Assembly (NCBI RefSeq): GCF_900093605.1
Contig: NZ_FLYE01000048.1
Location: 62,001-126,000, forward strand
Reading direction: 5' to 3'
Source: Candidatus Terasakiella magnetica
GTDB lineage: Bacteria > Pseudomonadota > Alphaproteobacteria > Rhodospirillales > Terasakiellaceae
DNA: 64,000 bases
Part shown: piece by piece, positions 9,200 to 18,816 of the stretch
How positions within the stretch are numbered: the stretch's first letter is position 1
How the letters are laid out: every line of letters begins with the position of its first letter
Notes under the pieces: generated by a model
Seen by the model: only the letters and a program-made list of their open reading frames with translations
Database searches by the model: none
What the model was told of the DNA's origin: nothing
Program-made: the position numbers and the translations under genes

Positions 9200-10807
9200 T
9201 TAAAGTGCAGGACCTGCAGCAACCAGATTTTTACCTTCTTCATTATCCGTGAAACGACCGAAGTTATCCACGAACATAGAAGCAAGTTTCTTAGCTTTAC
9301 CTTCCCACTCAGCCACATCTGCATATGTGTCTTGTGGGTTAAGGATACCTGTATCACAACCCGGCAGAGATTGTGGAACCGCCAAGTTAAAGAATGGCAG
9401 AGCTTTAAATTCTGCATCTTCAATAGAGCCGTCCAAAATGCCGTCGATGATCGCGCGTGTATCTTTAATAGAGATACGTTTGCCTGTGCCGTTCCACCCT
9501 GTGTTCACAAGGTAAGCTTCAGCACCAGAAGCGTTCATACGCTCAACAAGAACTTTAGAGTAAGTTGTTGGGTGAAGCGACAAGAAGGCCGCACCAAAAC
9601 AAGAAGAGAATGTTGGTGTTGGCTCTGTAATACCGCGCTCAGTACCTGCCAATTTCGCTGTGAAACCAGACAGGAAATAATATTGAGTTTGCTCAGGTGT
9701 TAGTTTAGAAACCGGAGGCAACACACCAAACGCATCAGCCGTTAAGAAGATAACCTTTTTAGCGTGGCCTGCTTTTGAAACGGGCTTAACGATATTATCG
9801 ATGTGATAGATCGGGTAAGAAACACGTGTGTTTTCTGTTTTAGAACCATCATCAAAATCGATTTTACCATCGTCAGTCACAGAAACGTTTTCTAACAAAG
9901 CATCACGACGAATAGCATTGTAGATGTCTGGCTCAGCTTCTTTAGACAAATTGATTGTTTTAGCATAACAACCGCCTTCAAAGTTAAAGACGCCGTTGTC
10001 ATCCCAACCATGCTCGTCATCACCGATTAGCTCACGCTTAGGATCAGCTGACAATGTTGTTTTACCTGTGCCAGAAAGACCGAAGAAAACAGCAACGTCA
10101 CCTTCTTTACCCACGTTGGCAGAACAGTGCATAGATGCGATACCTTGCAGCGGCAACAGGTAGTTCATCATAGAGAACATACCTTTTTTCATTTCGCCGC
10201 CGTACCATGTACCGCCGATCAATTGCATTTTTTCAGTAAGGTTAAAGGCCACAAAGTTTTCAGAGTTCAGACCCTGTTTTTCCCAGTTCGGGTTGGTTGT
10301 CTTTGCACCGTTCATAACCACGAAGTCAGGCTCGTAAGTTTCAAGTTCTTCAGCGCTTGGGCGAATGAACATGTTTGTTACGAAGTGAGCTTGCCATGCA
10401 ACCTCTGTGATGAAACGGACTTTCAGGCGGGTGTCTTCATTGGCACCGCAGTATGTATCAACAACAAACAGGCGCTTTGCAGAAAGCTGGCTTGTCACCA
10501 ACTCCTTAAGCTCACCCCAAACTTCGCCTGAGATTGCCTTGTTGTCGTTTTTGCCCTGATCAGACCACCAGATCGTATCTTTAGTGGTGTCGTCTTTAAC
10601 GATATATTTGTCTTTAGGTGAACGACCGGTAAAAATACCCGTGTCTACGGAAACCGCACCAAGCTCGGTGACGATGCCTTTTTCATAGCCCTCTAGGCTA
10701 TCTTTAGTTTCTTCTTCGAACAGCAAATCGTAAGAAGGGTTGTAGACAATCTCTTGAACATTATCGATACCATATTTCGAAAGGTCGATGTTTTGAGTCG
10801 GGCTCAT
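9200..10807 (-). CDS. pckA: Phosphoenolpyruvate carboxykinase (ATP)
   Basis: This 535-residue cytoplasmic enzyme converts oxaloacetate and ATP to phosphoenolpyruvate, the first step of gluconeogenesis. The PEPCK-specific kinase-1a loop [14 protein letters not shown] is present, with the adjacent kinase-2/metal site [11 protein letters not shown], the RSPKDKY substrate segment near the N-terminus and [10 protein letters not shown] toward the C-terminus. Length is typical. Start ATG at 10807 follows a GGAG ribosome-binding site. The leader contains a GC-rich hairpin (arms GGGCGG 10873-10878 and CCGCCC 10894-10899). The location next to chvI-chvG is conserved in alphaproteobacteria; in rhizobia ChvI is known to influence pckA. 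Confidence 0.97.
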   Translation of the reverse strand: MSPTQNIDLSKYGIDNVQEIVYNPSYDLLFEEETKDSLEGYEKGIVTELGAVSVDTGIFTGRSPKDKYIVKDDTTKDTIWWSDQGKNDNKAISGEVWGELKELVTSQLSAKRLFVVDTYCGANEDTRLKVRFITEVAWQAHFVTNMFIRPSAEELETYEPDFVVMNGAKTTNPNWEKQGLNSENFVAFNLTEKMQLIGGTWYGGEMKKGMFSMMNYLLPLQGIASMHCSANVGKEGDVAVFFGLSGTGKTTLSADPKRELIGDDEHGWDDNGVFNFEGGCYAKTINLSKEAEPDIYNAIRRDALLENVSVTDDGKIDFDDGSKTENTRVSYPIYHIDNIVKPVSKAGHAKKVIFLTADAFGVLPPVSKLTPEQTQYYFLSGFTAKLAGTERGITEPTPTFSSCFGAAFLSLHPTTYSKVLVERMNASGAEAYLVNTGWNGTGKRISIKDTRAIIDGILDGSIEDAEFKALPFFNLAVPQSLPGCDTGILNPQDTYADVAEWEGKAKKLASMFVDNFGRFTDNEEGKNLVAAGPAL

Positions 10808-10951
10808 TTATAACTCCGGTGTCATTGTTAGAGTGCGTCAGAGAGAAAGGTAAGCACTCCTGCCTAAAAGTGGGGCGGAAAATAACAGTTTGACCGCCCA
10901 GAGACAACAGGCTCATTGCATTTTTATTTCGTTTTTTTTGCAACAATAAGT

Positions 10952-11644
10952 TCAACTGCAGATATTATGCAGTAAATCCATCGCCTCATTCATATTTTTT
11001 ACATTATTTTCAAAGGGGTAACGTATAACTCGCGAGGCCAGCTTCAAGTCTATCCCATCCCCATCAAGGCGCAGCACTTGCCAGTTCTTCCCCCGTTGCT
11101 TGAGTAATTTTGTTGCGCAAGTTCGTGCAAACTCCGGTAATTCAGTATTCAGCTGCTTAATTAGCTCTAACTGATTTTTTGAAAAGAACAAGGAAGCCGC
11201 CGAGTCGCCCAGATATTGCCCATCATCAAGCCAAACAGCCTTGCCAAAACCGCCGACATAATGGGCTTTTTCAACCTTTAGCCGATAGAAATTAAAGTCG
11301 CCAAAATTTGCATACATTTTAGCCGAAGGGTGAAGTTGCATAAAAATTGAGCACACCTCTTCCTCCTCAATTTTTCCCATTTCCCCCACCAGCGAGACGC
11401 GCGGGCCTGCTTGTGGATTTGAAAGCTGGGATGCTTGCTCACATAAAAATGAAACAGAAGGCTTTTTTAAAATATTTTGTGTGTGATCTGCCAAATCTGA
11501 AAAGAGAAAAATCGGCTGACCTTGATAGTCAAATGCACAAGCGCAAAACGACACATAAGGCAGGCCTGTTTCACGATCCAATGTCGCCATACTGCCACTG
11601 CGACATGCCCGTGCAATTTTGCGTGCTTCAAATCCTATATCCAT
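10952..11644 (-). CDS. HugZ-like pyridoxamine-phosphate-oxidase-fold protein
   Basis: This 230-residue protein has the split-barrel FMN-binding fold of the PNPOx superfamily at residues 8-150 (SMATLDRETGLPYVSFCACAFD, IFLFSDLADHTQNI, RVSLVGEMGKI, YVGGFGKAVWL) and an additional C-terminal helical domain (about 160-230) like that of HugZ/DUF2470 proteins used in haem utilisation. The YVGGFG(KA)xW segment is typical of that group. No haem transport genes are nearby, so a role in haem degradation is only a family-based guess. It is divergent from chvI with 98 bases between starts. Confidence 0.8.
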   Translation of the reverse strand: MDIGFEARKIARACRSGSMATLDRETGLPYVSFCACAFDYQGQPIFLFSDLADHTQNILKKPSVSFLCEQASQLSNPQAGPRVSLVGEMGKIEEEEVCSIFMQLHPSAKMYANFGDFNFYRLKVEKAHYVGGFGKAVWLDDGQYLGDSAASLFFSKNQLELIKQLNTELPEFARTCATKLLKQRGKNWQVLRLDGDGIDLKLASRVIRYPFENNVKNMNEAMDLLHNICS

Positions 11645-11742
11645 CGAGGGCGTCCCTTTATTTTAGTTTTGATTGACCCTATATCCTTTCGGACCATATA
11701 GTCATGCAAATTGTTGATTTTATAACATAGAGAATTCAAACC

Positions 11743-12456
11743 GTGGCCCATACCATTGCCCTTGTCGATGATGACCGCAATATCATCACCTCCGTTTCCA
11801 TCCTTTTAGAAGCCGAAGGGTATAGCGTGCGCACCTATCGCGATGGTGAAGAAGGGTTAAATGGCATTATGAATAATCCGCCTGACCTTGTTGTGCTGGA
11901 TATCAAAATGCCGCGCATGGACGGGATGGAAATGCTCGGTCAATTGCGCAAGGATAGCCAAGTTCCGGTCATTTTCCTCACCTCAAAAGATGATGAGATT
12001 GACGAATTGCTCGGCCTGCGCATGGGGGCTGATGATTTTATTCGCAAACCCTTTTCACAACGCTTGCTGTTAGAACGCATCCGCGTGCTCATTCGCCGCC
12101 AAGATGCCATTCGCCAACAATCAGAAGGCAGTCGCAATAGTGATGATGTTATGCAACGAGGCCCCCTTTTGCTGGATGCGGGACGTCATTTATGTGCCTG
12201 GAAAAAAGAACATGTGAATTTGACCGTGACGGAATTTCTCATTGTTGAATCCCTTGCGCGCCACCCCGGTCATGTCAAAAGCCGCGATCAATTAATTGAT
12301 GCGGCCTATGGTGAGCATATTTATGTGGATGATCGCACCATTGATAGCCACATCAAACGGGTGCGCAAAAAGTTCAAACTGGTGGATAAGGAGTTCAACC
12401 AGATCGAGACCCTTTATGGTGTGGGTTATCGTTATCGTGAAACTGTGGAATCCTAA
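11743..12456 (+). CDS. chvI: ChvI-type response regulator
   Basis: This 237-residue OmpR-family regulator has a receiver domain (residues 1-120; acidic pocket D10/D11, phospho-acceptor D53, switch T82 and K region) and a C-terminal winged helix (about 140-235). [20 protein letters not shown] is a strong signature of the ChvI/ExoR-system regulators of alphaproteobacteria. These respond to acid and envelope stress through the partner kinase ChvG. The start is GTG at 11743. The kinase gene follows after 25 bases. Promoter region 11645-11742 is shared with the divergent HugZ-like gene. Confidence 0.93.
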   Translation: MAHTIALVDDDRNIITSVSILLEAEGYSVRTYRDGEEGLNGIMNNPPDLVVLDIKMPRMDGMEMLGQLRKDSQVPVIFLTSKDDEIDELLGLRMGADDFIRKPFSQRLLLERIRVLIRRQDAIRQQSEGSRNSDDVMQRGPLLLDAGRHLCAWKKEHVNLTVTEFLIVESLARHPGHVKSRDQLIDAAYGEHIYVDDRTIDSHIKRVRKKFKLVDKEFNQIETLYGVGYRYRETVES

Positions 12457-12481
12457 CTCCCCCAGAATGACGAGACAATAA

Positions 12482-14104
12482 ATGCAGCCTTCATTTTCCC
12501 CACAGCCCCCGCGCTTTAGCCGCTCCACCAGAATGTTCTCGCCCATTACCTTGCGTATTTTGGCTGTCAACATGCTGGCCTTGGGGATTTTGGTCATCGG
12601 TATCCTTTATCTTGGGGAATATCGCCGCGGTCTCATCCTGTCTGAAGTTTCCGGTCTTGAAATTCAAGGCGAAATGTTTGCTGCTGCCCTTGGTGAAGGT
12701 GCCTCAATCAAACAGGTGGATAAAAATAAAACACTGGTCTTTAGTGTCGCACGACAAATGGTGGGGCGCTTGGTGCAAAAAGGCACACGTGCACGCCTGT
12801 TTGCCCTTGATAGTTCCTTAATGGCCGATAGTGGCGAGCTTATCCGGCGCTCGGCTGAAAACCCCATCCATCAAAATGAAAGCACCATTGAAAAAGGTCT
12901 GCGCCTTGCTCAAGAGTTCAGCTCCAAAGTGCTTTTTGGCGAACAAGACCTACCGCTTTATATTGAGCCTCCCATCCAGACCGCCAGCCATTTCCCCGAA
13001 GCCGCTATGGCGCTTAATGGCGAATATGGCGGCATGATCCGCGAAACCGTTGATGGCGGTATTATGATCTCGGTCGCCGTACCGGTTACGCGTGATAACC
13101 ATATCCTTGGGGCCTTGCTCTTATCAAAAGGATCAGAAGATATCGAAGGCGCGCTTTTTGATGTGCGCCTGCATATTTTTAAGGTCTTTCTGATTTCCTT
13201 TGGGGTGACGATCTTCTTATCGCTGTATTTTGCCGGCACCATCGCGCGGCCTTTGCGCAAGCTTTCAAAAGCGGCCCATACCTTGCGCACAGGCATGAAC
13301 CAACGCGATGAAATCCCTGATCTGACCAAGCGCAATGATGAAATTGGCGATCTTTCACAAGCCTTGCGCGAAATGACCCAAGCTCTATGGCACCGAATGG
13401 ACGCCATTGAAAGTTTTGCCGCTGATGTGTCGCACGAGCTAAAAAACCCACTGACGTCTTTGCGCAGTGCTGTGGAAACGGCTGCCCGCGTGGATAATCC
13501 AAAAGCACAAAAACGCCTGATGGATATTATCCAACATGATGTTTCACGCCTTGATCGTCTCATCACCGATATTTCTGAGGCTTCGCGCGTAGATGCGGAA
13601 ATGTCGCGGGCAAAAACTGAAGATATTGATCTTTGCGCCATGCTCAATACTTTGGTTGATATTCACCAAGCTCCCAAAGAAGCCGATCAAGCCAACACCA
13701 CGCCCAAGCTTGTGCTGAATGCACAAGGCCAAGGGAATTATCATATTTTAGGGATGGAAGGACGTCTCGTTCAGGTCTTTCGCAATCTTATTGGCAATGC
13801 ACTGACCTTTTCACCAAAAGATGGCACCATTACCCTCACGTTAGCCTCCCATAAAAACAGCCTCAATATCCTGATTGAAGATGAAGGCCCGGGCATTCCA
13901 CCGGGGAATGAAGAAAAAATCTTCAAACGTTTTTATACGGAACGTCCAGAAACAGATGAATTTGGCAATCATTCCGGCCTAGGTCTTGCCATTTCCAAGC
14001 AGATTGTCGAAGCCCATGGCGGCACCATCACGGCAGAAAATAAAACCGATAACCAAGGCAAAATTACAGGGGCACGATTTATCGTGAATTTAGCAAAATC
14101 ATGA
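12482..14104 (+). CDS. chvG: ChvG-type sensor histidine kinase
   Basis: This 540-residue inner-membrane kinase has a first membrane helix at about 24-45, a periplasmic sensing domain to about 235, a second helix about 238-258, then HAMP (about 260-312), a dimerisation/phospho-acceptor segment with His318 in DVSHELKNPLTSL, and an ATPase domain with N, G1 and G2 boxes (NLIGNA, DEGPGIP, GLGLAIS). It is the cognate kinase of the preceding ChvI. The last four bases overlap the hprK start (ATGA at 14101), which ties envelope sensing to the PTS genes that follow. Confidence 0.93.
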   Translation: MQPSFSPQPPRFSRSTRMFSPITLRILAVNMLALGILVIGILYLGEYRRGLILSEVSGLEIQGEMFAAALGEGASIKQVDKNKTLVFSVARQMVGRLVQKGTRARLFALDSSLMADSGELIRRSAENPIHQNESTIEKGLRLAQEFSSKVLFGEQDLPLYIEPPIQTASHFPEAAMALNGEYGGMIRETVDGGIMISVAVPVTRDNHILGALLLSKGSEDIEGALFDVRLHIFKVFLISFGVTIFLSLYFAGTIARPLRKLSKAAHTLRTGMNQRDEIPDLTKRNDEIGDLSQALREMTQALWHRMDAIESFAADVSHELKNPLTSLRSAVETAARVDNPKAQKRLMDIIQHDVSRLDRLITDISEASRVDAEMSRAKTEDIDLCAMLNTLVDIHQAPKEADQANTTPKLVLNAQGQGNYHILGMEGRLVQVFRNLIGNALTFSPKDGTITLTLASHKNSLNILIEDEGPGIPPGNEEKIFKRFYTERPETDEFGNHSGLGLAISKQIVEAHGGTITAENKTDNQGKITGARFIVNLAKS

Positions 14105-14535
14105 GCCAGATCCATGCAACAGCCATCGCCGTTGATGAGCAAGGTATTTTACTTCGCGGTCCAAGCGGTGCGGGAAAATCCGACCTTGCCCTTCGCCTGA
14201 TTGAACAAGGTGCCCAATTAATCAGTGATGACCGTGTCGAGCTGATGAAAAAAGGCACAGAGCTGATTGCCTATGCCCCAGCTAATATTGAAGGGCTGTT
14301 TGAAGTGCGCCATCTTGGCATTATCAAACTGCAAAATTTAGGCGCCACCCCCATCAAAATGGTGCTTGATCTGGTTTCAGCAGAAGAGCTTGAACGTTTT
14401 CCCAAAGATCAAACCATTGAGTTGGAAGGCATCACCCTGCCCTTAATGCGCCTAAACCCTTTTGAAACCAGTGCAGCCCCCAAAGTCTCCCTAGCCCTAG
14501 CCATCGCCCTTGGACATATTGAACGGATTAAATAA
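14101..14535 (+). CDS. hprK: Short HPr kinase/phosphorylase (C-terminal domain only)
   Basis: At 144 residues this is the alphaproteobacterial short form of HprK, lacking the N-terminal domain found in Firmicutes. The P-loop GPSGAGKS is at residues 20-27 and is followed by ISDDRVEL, which holds the metal/catalytic aspartates (D43, D44). The second family signature around GLFEVRHLGIIKL is also present. It phosphorylates HPr on serine using ATP. The HPr encoded at 15854 keeps the target serine. The gene overlaps chvG by four bases and ends one base into the rapZ start. Confidence 0.93.
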   Translation: MSQIHATAIAVDEQGILLRGPSGAGKSDLALRLIEQGAQLISDDRVELMKKGTELIAYAPANIEGLFEVRHLGIIKLQNLGATPIKMVLDLVSAEELERFPKDQTIELEGITLPLMRLNPFETSAAPKVSLALAIALGHIERIK

Positions 14536-15389
14536 TGTCTTCACAGAAAATTCTCATTGTAACGGGCCTGTCTGGTGCAGGCATCACCACCAGTTTGAAA
14601 ATTCTGGAAGATATGGGCTATGAGACCATTGATGGCGTGCCGCTTTCACTTATCACCCAACTGGTGGGCAAGCCTGCCCCGCTCGCCATTGGGGTAGATA
14701 TCCGCACCCGCGGCTTTGGTGTTGAGCCCTTGTTAGAAGAACTCGACCAGCTTAAAGAAACAAATAATCTCGATCTCTCGCTTGTCTTTATGGATTGTGA
14801 TGATGAGATTATTGAACGGCGCTATGTGGAAACCCGCCATCGCCATCCCCTTGCTGATGAGCGCCCGGTATCAGATGGCATTCGCCATGAGCGTCAAATT
14901 CTAAGCCCGCTTTTAGAACGCTCTAATCTTGTTATTGATACAACAAATATGGCGATTAAGGACTGCAAGCGCATTTTGCAGGGCAATTTCGCCCTAAATG
15001 ATCAAAAAAGCCTGAGCATTTTCGTCACGTCCTTTTCCTTTAAGAAAGGTATCCCGCGCGAGGCTGATCTGGTTTTTGATGTGCGTTTTTTGCGCAACCC
15101 TTATTATGACACAAACCTTCGCCCCCTAAACGGGCAAGATGATGCCGTCGGGGACTATATTGAAAAAGATGAAGGTTTTAAAGGCTTTATGGAAAATCTT
15201 GAAAATCTGATCGCCCCGCTATTGCCGCGCTATAGTGCAGAAGGCAAAAGCTACCTTACCATTGCCATTGGCTGCACAGGTGGGCAGCATCGTTCAGTTT
15301 ATATTGCGCGAAAACTCTGTAACTGGTTAAATGAAACTGGTGAAAATGCGCAATTGCAACATCGTGAGTTGACGAAAAGCTCTCACTAA
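14535..15389 (+). CDS. rapZ: RapZ-type RNase adapter / P-loop nucleotide-binding protein with altered Walker A
   Basis: This 284-residue protein matches RapZ (YvcJ) in length and throughout: N-terminal kinase-like domain, FMDCDDEIIERRYVETRHRHPL, and the C-terminal domain with VRFLRNPYYDTNLRPLNGQD and IAIGCTGGQHRSV. RapZ regulates amino-sugar synthesis through small RNAs in enterobacteria; the role in alphaproteobacteria is less clear. Oddly, the Walker A motif reads GLSGAGIT: the usual lysine is isoleucine at residue 17, while the C-terminal domain is fully conserved. ATP/GTP binding may be lost or changed. It sits between hprK and the EIIA gene. Confidence 0.9.
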   Translation: MSSQKILIVTGLSGAGITTSLKILEDMGYETIDGVPLSLITQLVGKPAPLAIGVDIRTRGFGVEPLLEELDQLKETNNLDLSLVFMDCDDEIIERRYVETRHRHPLADERPVSDGIRHERQILSPLLERSNLVIDTTNMAIKDCKRILQGNFALNDQKSLSIFVTSFSFKKGIPREADLVFDVRFLRNPYYDTNLRPLNGQDDAVGDYIEKDEGFKGFMENLENLIAPLLPRYSAEGKSYLTIAIGCTGGQHRSVYIARKLCNWLNETGENAQLQHRELTKSSH

Positions 15390-15442
15390 ATCAAGATAGC
15401 CAGCTTGAAATAACGTAAGCCGTTAAAAAGGGAAGTGATCGA

Positions 15443-15844
15443 ATGATCGGAATGGTGTTGGTAACACATGGTCGTCTCGCCGACGAATTGATTGCCGCTT
15501 TAGAACATGTGGTCGGTCCACAGGAAAATGTATCCTCCGTCTGTATTGGTCCTGATGACGATATGGAACAACGCCGCGCTGATATTTTAGAGCAGGTGTC
15601 AAACTGTGATACGGGGCAAGGGGTGATCCTTTTGACCGATATGTTTGGCGGCACACCTTCAAACCTTGCCATTTCCACCATGGATAAAGCCAATGTTGAA
15701 GTCATTGCAGGTGTAAACCTTCCCATGTTGGTGAAACTTGCCAGTGTGCGCAAAAACGAAGATTTGGCAGAGACCGCAGGCCAAGGCCAAGATGCCGGAC
15801 GTAAATATATTAACATCGCCTCCAGCCTGCTGGGCCAAGACTAA
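15443..15844 (+). CDS. PTS EIIA component, mannose (Man) family
   Basis: This 133-residue protein has the fold and signature of mannose-class EIIA domains: MIGMVLVTHGRLADELI with the phospho-acceptor His9, and LLTDMFGGTPSNLAIS. It accepts phosphate from HPr. No EIIB or EIIC transporter gene is in the window, so it probably signals carbon or energy state instead of transporting sugar, as proposed for this conserved alphaproteobacterial operon. Start at 15443 follows AAGGGAAG. The ptsH gene follows after nine bases. Sometimes named ptsM or manX-like. Confidence 0.92.
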   Translation: MIGMVLVTHGRLADELIAALEHVVGPQENVSSVCIGPDDDMEQRRADILEQVSNCDTGQGVILLTDMFGGTPSNLAISTMDKANVEVIAGVNLPMLVKLASVRKNEDLAETAGQGQDAGRKYINIASSLLGQD

Positions 15845-15853
15845 GATAGACCA

Positions 15854-16126
15854 ATGAGCCTTTCCCAAACATTAGAAATTAAAAACCAACGCGGCCTCCA
15901 TGCCCGCGCAGCCGCTAAATTTGTTAAAACAGCAGCTGAATATGACTGCACCAATATTAAAGTGACAAAAGGCGGCCAGGAAGTGTGTGGCAATTCAATC
16001 ATGGGCTTGCTCATGTTGGCGGCCAGTATCGGCACATCCATTGAAGTCACCACACAAGGCCCTAAAGAAGAACAAGCCTTAAGCGCGATTGCCCAATTGG
16101 TGAACGATAAATTCGGCGAAGACTAG
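15854..16126 (+). CDS. ptsH: Phosphocarrier protein HPr
   Basis: This 90-residue protein carries phosphate from enzyme I to EIIA proteins. GLHARAA with His16 is the enzyme I phosphorylation site. Ser48, in the segment VCGNSIMGLLML, corresponds to the HprK target serine, consistent with the hprK gene upstream. It is followed after nine bases by ptsI. Length and both sites are standard. Confidence 0.96.
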   Translation: MSLSQTLEIKNQRGLHARAAAKFVKTAAEYDCTNIKVTKGGQEVCGNSIMGLLMLAASIGTSIEVTTQGPKEEQALSAIAQLVNDKFGED

Positions 16127-16135
16127 GGTCTTCTC

Positions 16136-17887
16136 ATGGAACAAATCTTTGAAGGTCTTGGTGTTTCAAGCGGCATCGGATTTGGCATTGCCCATATCCG
16201 CGAAAGTGGCTTGTGCGAAATCACTGAATATTGCATTCCCCCACAACATATTGAAGGTGAGCTCGCCCGCCTTGAAAAGGCGTTGGAGAAATCCAGAGAC
16301 CAGCTTGTAAAGCTGCGCCAAAAAGCCAAGACACTGCCCGATGCGGCTTCAGAAGAGCTTGGCTTTTTGCTAGACGCCCATCTTCATATGTTAAAAGGCT
16401 CACGCCTTGTGCGCGGCATTGAAATTCATATCAAAGATCACAGCATCAATGCCGAAGCTGCTGTGCAACATGTGCTTGATGAAATCAGCGAAGGGTTTAA
16501 GGCCCTTGATGATGCCTATATTGCATCGCGCGAAAGCGATGTCCACCAAGTCGCTGCGCGCGTTATTCGCAACCTGTGTGAAGAACCGCAAAAGCCCTTT
16601 CATGATATTGATGAAAACTCCATCATCATTGCAGAAGAGCTAACCCCTGCTGACACCGCCTTGATGGACCCCAAAAGAGTCTCGGGCTTTGCCACTGTTT
16701 TAGGGGGACCAGAAAGCCACACCGCCATTATGGGGCGTGCTTTAAACCTGCCGGCTGTTTTGGGCGCAACGGGGATTATTGGCGCAATCAATACCGGTGA
16801 TCATGTCATTATTGATGGGGATGCCGGGCGCGTTGTTGTTAACCCGACAGAAAAAACCAAACATTTTTACCTCAAACGTGCACAAGAAAACCTTGATCGT
16901 GCCACCCGTCTAAGCGTTTTAAAAGAACGCCCTGCCATCACAAGTGACGGGGTCAGCATCACCTTAAAAGCCAATATCGAATTGCCTGTTGAGATTGATA
17001 ACGTTCTTGAAAACGGGGCGGAAGGGGTTGGCCTTTTGCGCAGTGAGTTTATGTATATGAACCGCGAGACCTTGCCGAGCGAAGATGATCAATATGACGT
17101 CTTTAAGACTTTGCTTGAAAAGCTTGATGGCAAGCCGCTAACCGTGCGCACCCTGGATATTGGCGGGGATAAAACAGCCAAATCCCTCATTGATGATTTT
17201 GGTAATTCCATCTGCAATCCTTTGGGCATGCGCGGGGTACGTCTCTCGCTTAACCGACCCGATATTTTAGAAACCCAATATCGCGCCATGTTGCGCGCAA
17301 GCCTGCACGGGCCTATCCAAATTCTCTTACCTATGGTGACGTCGGTTAATGATGTGCGCCAAGCACGACGCATTTTACATAAAGTCGCTGCTGAGCTGCG
17401 CACAGAAGGCCATGAGATTGCCCAATATCTCCCGCCCCTTGGCGCCATGATTGAGATCCCCGGTGCAGCCCTTGCAGCAGATGCCCTAGCTCAGGTCTGT
17501 GAGTTTTTTGCCATTGGGTCAAACGATCTCACCATGTATACACTGGCAACCGATCGCGCCGATGAGCAGGTCGCCCATCTTTATGACCCGCTTCACCCCG
17601 CTGTCTTGCGCCTCATCCAATTTACGACCCAAGCTGCTTTGCGCAATAATATCCCCATCAGCCTATGTGGGGAAATTGCAGCTAATCCACGCTATAGCCC
17701 CTTATTATTGGGATTAGGCATTCGTGATCTTTCCATGAGTGCATCCAACATTCCAAAAGTCAAAGAACGCTTGTTGGAAATGGAATGTGGCGCAGCAACC
17801 CAACGCGCAAATATCATCATGGAGCAAACCGACAGCGGGCGCATTGCCATGTTGCTGGATGATTTTAGTGATCGGGGTCGCGCTTAA
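16136..17887 (+). CDS. ptsI: PTS enzyme I (phosphoenolpyruvate-protein phosphotransferase)
   Basis: This 583-residue enzyme uses phosphoenolpyruvate to phosphorylate HPr. The N-terminal HPr-binding domain contains the phospho-histidine swivel motif GGPESHTAIMGRAL (His195). The C-terminal PEP-binding barrel has EGVGLLRSEFMYM, GGDKTAKSL, GAMIEIPGA, FAIGSNDLTMY and the catalytic cysteine loop SLCGEIAANP. It lacks an N-terminal GAF domain, so it is classic EI and not the nitrogen-PTS form PtsP. Its end overlaps the end of the convergent glycosyltransferase gene by four bases. Confidence 0.95.
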   Translation: MEQIFEGLGVSSGIGFGIAHIRESGLCEITEYCIPPQHIEGELARLEKALEKSRDQLVKLRQKAKTLPDAASEELGFLLDAHLHMLKGSRLVRGIEIHIKDHSINAEAAVQHVLDEISEGFKALDDAYIASRESDVHQVAARVIRNLCEEPQKPFHDIDENSIIIAEELTPADTALMDPKRVSGFATVLGGPESHTAIMGRALNLPAVLGATGIIGAINTGDHVIIDGDAGRVVVNPTEKTKHFYLKRAQENLDRATRLSVLKERPAITSDGVSITLKANIELPVEIDNVLENGAEGVGLLRSEFMYMNRETLPSEDDQYDVFKTLLEKLDGKPLTVRTLDIGGDKTAKSLIDDFGNSICNPLGMRGVRLSLNRPDILETQYRAMLRASLHGPIQILLPMVTSVNDVRQARRILHKVAAELRTEGHEIAQYLPPLGAMIEIPGAALAADALAQVCEFFAIGSNDLTMYTLATDRADEQVAHLYDPLHPAVLRLIQFTTQAALRNNIPISLCGEIAANPRYSPLLLGLGIRDLSMSASNIPKVKERLLEMECGAATQRANIIMEQTDSGRIAMLLDDFSDRGRA

Positions 17888-18816
17888 GCCTCAACCGCTT
17901 CAATGACACTTTGCACAGTGACATCATTCAGGCAGTCTTCACGCAAGATACTCACGTTAGGTCCGCGTTGACCACAAAGTTTCGGGTCTGAGGCTTTGGA
18001 ATAAAGCACGATGGATTTACAGCCTGCCAGCGAGATAAGATGCATTGGCCCTGTATCATTGCCAATCGCCACATAGGCATAGCGCGCCAGTGCGGCCAAT
18101 TCCAAGAAATCTGTCTGACTGGAGAGATCAATTACATCAGGGCAAAGATCAAGGATTTCATCCAAGACGTCGCCTTCTTTGGCAGTCCCTAACATGACAG
18201 GCTGGATGTTGCGTTCCAGCAATGCATGGGCAAGCTCTGCATATTTTTTTGCAGGCCAACGTTTATCAGGGCGATGCGGTGCCCCACCGGGAACGAGCAA
18301 GGCAATATGGGTATCTAGATCAAAGCGCGAAAGATCGCCCTTAGCCCATGATAGGTCTGGCATGGGCGTTTCATAGATGCCCGCCATTTCAAGCTGTTCG
18401 GCTTGGCGATCAATGGTATGCATGAAATCACGCTGGATATTGGCATGGGGATGCGAACACCCCCGCGCAATGCCCGACCATTTTACCTTGGCCCCCATGA
18501 GCTTGAAATAACTGGAAGAGCGATCAGAGGTTTGCAAATCATAAACCCGATCAAAATTCCCGCTTTTAAGCTGTTGGCGCAGTTTAAGGGTGCGACGTAC
18601 TTGCCATGCCTTGGGCCGCGTGTCCGACCAAACCGCATCGAAATAGCCGCATTCTTTACCCAAGGCCATATAGGGCTTGGTGGTTAATAAGGTGATATGG
18701 GCTTCTGGATGGTGATCGCGAATAGCTTTCATCGGGCCTAAAGCCTGAATAAAATCCCCCAGCGCACTCAATTTAATGACCAGAATGCGTTCTTTCGCCT
18801 CATTAGACTGCGACAT
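17884..18816 (-). CDS. Glycosyltransferase family 9 (heptosyltransferase-like)
   Basis: This 310-residue protein resembles ADP-heptose:LPS heptosyltransferases (GT9): the N-terminal nucleotide-fold start VIKLSALGDFIQALGPMKAI, the central LLVPGGAPHRPDKRWPAKKYAELAH, and the C-terminal donor-site motif AIGNDTGPMHLISLAGC. It probably adds a sugar to the lipopolysaccharide core at the cytoplasmic face of the inner membrane. The exact sugar cannot be told from sequence. Its ATG overlaps the stop of the GT4 gene (TAATG), so the two are translated together. Confidence 0.88.
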   Translation of the reverse strand: MSQSNEAKERILVIKLSALGDFIQALGPMKAIRDHHPEAHITLLTTKPYMALGKECGYFDAVWSDTRPKAWQVRRTLKLRQQLKSGNFDRVYDLQTSDRSSSYFKLMGAKVKWSGIARGCSHPHANIQRDFMHTIDRQAEQLEMAGIYETPMPDLSWAKGDLSRFDLDTHIALLVPGGAPHRPDKRWPAKKYAELAHALLERNIQPVMLGTAKEGDVLDEILDLCPDVIDLSSQTDFLELAALARYAYVAIGNDTGPMHLISLAGCKSIVLYSKASDPKLCGQRGPNVSILREDCLNDVTVQSVIEAVEA

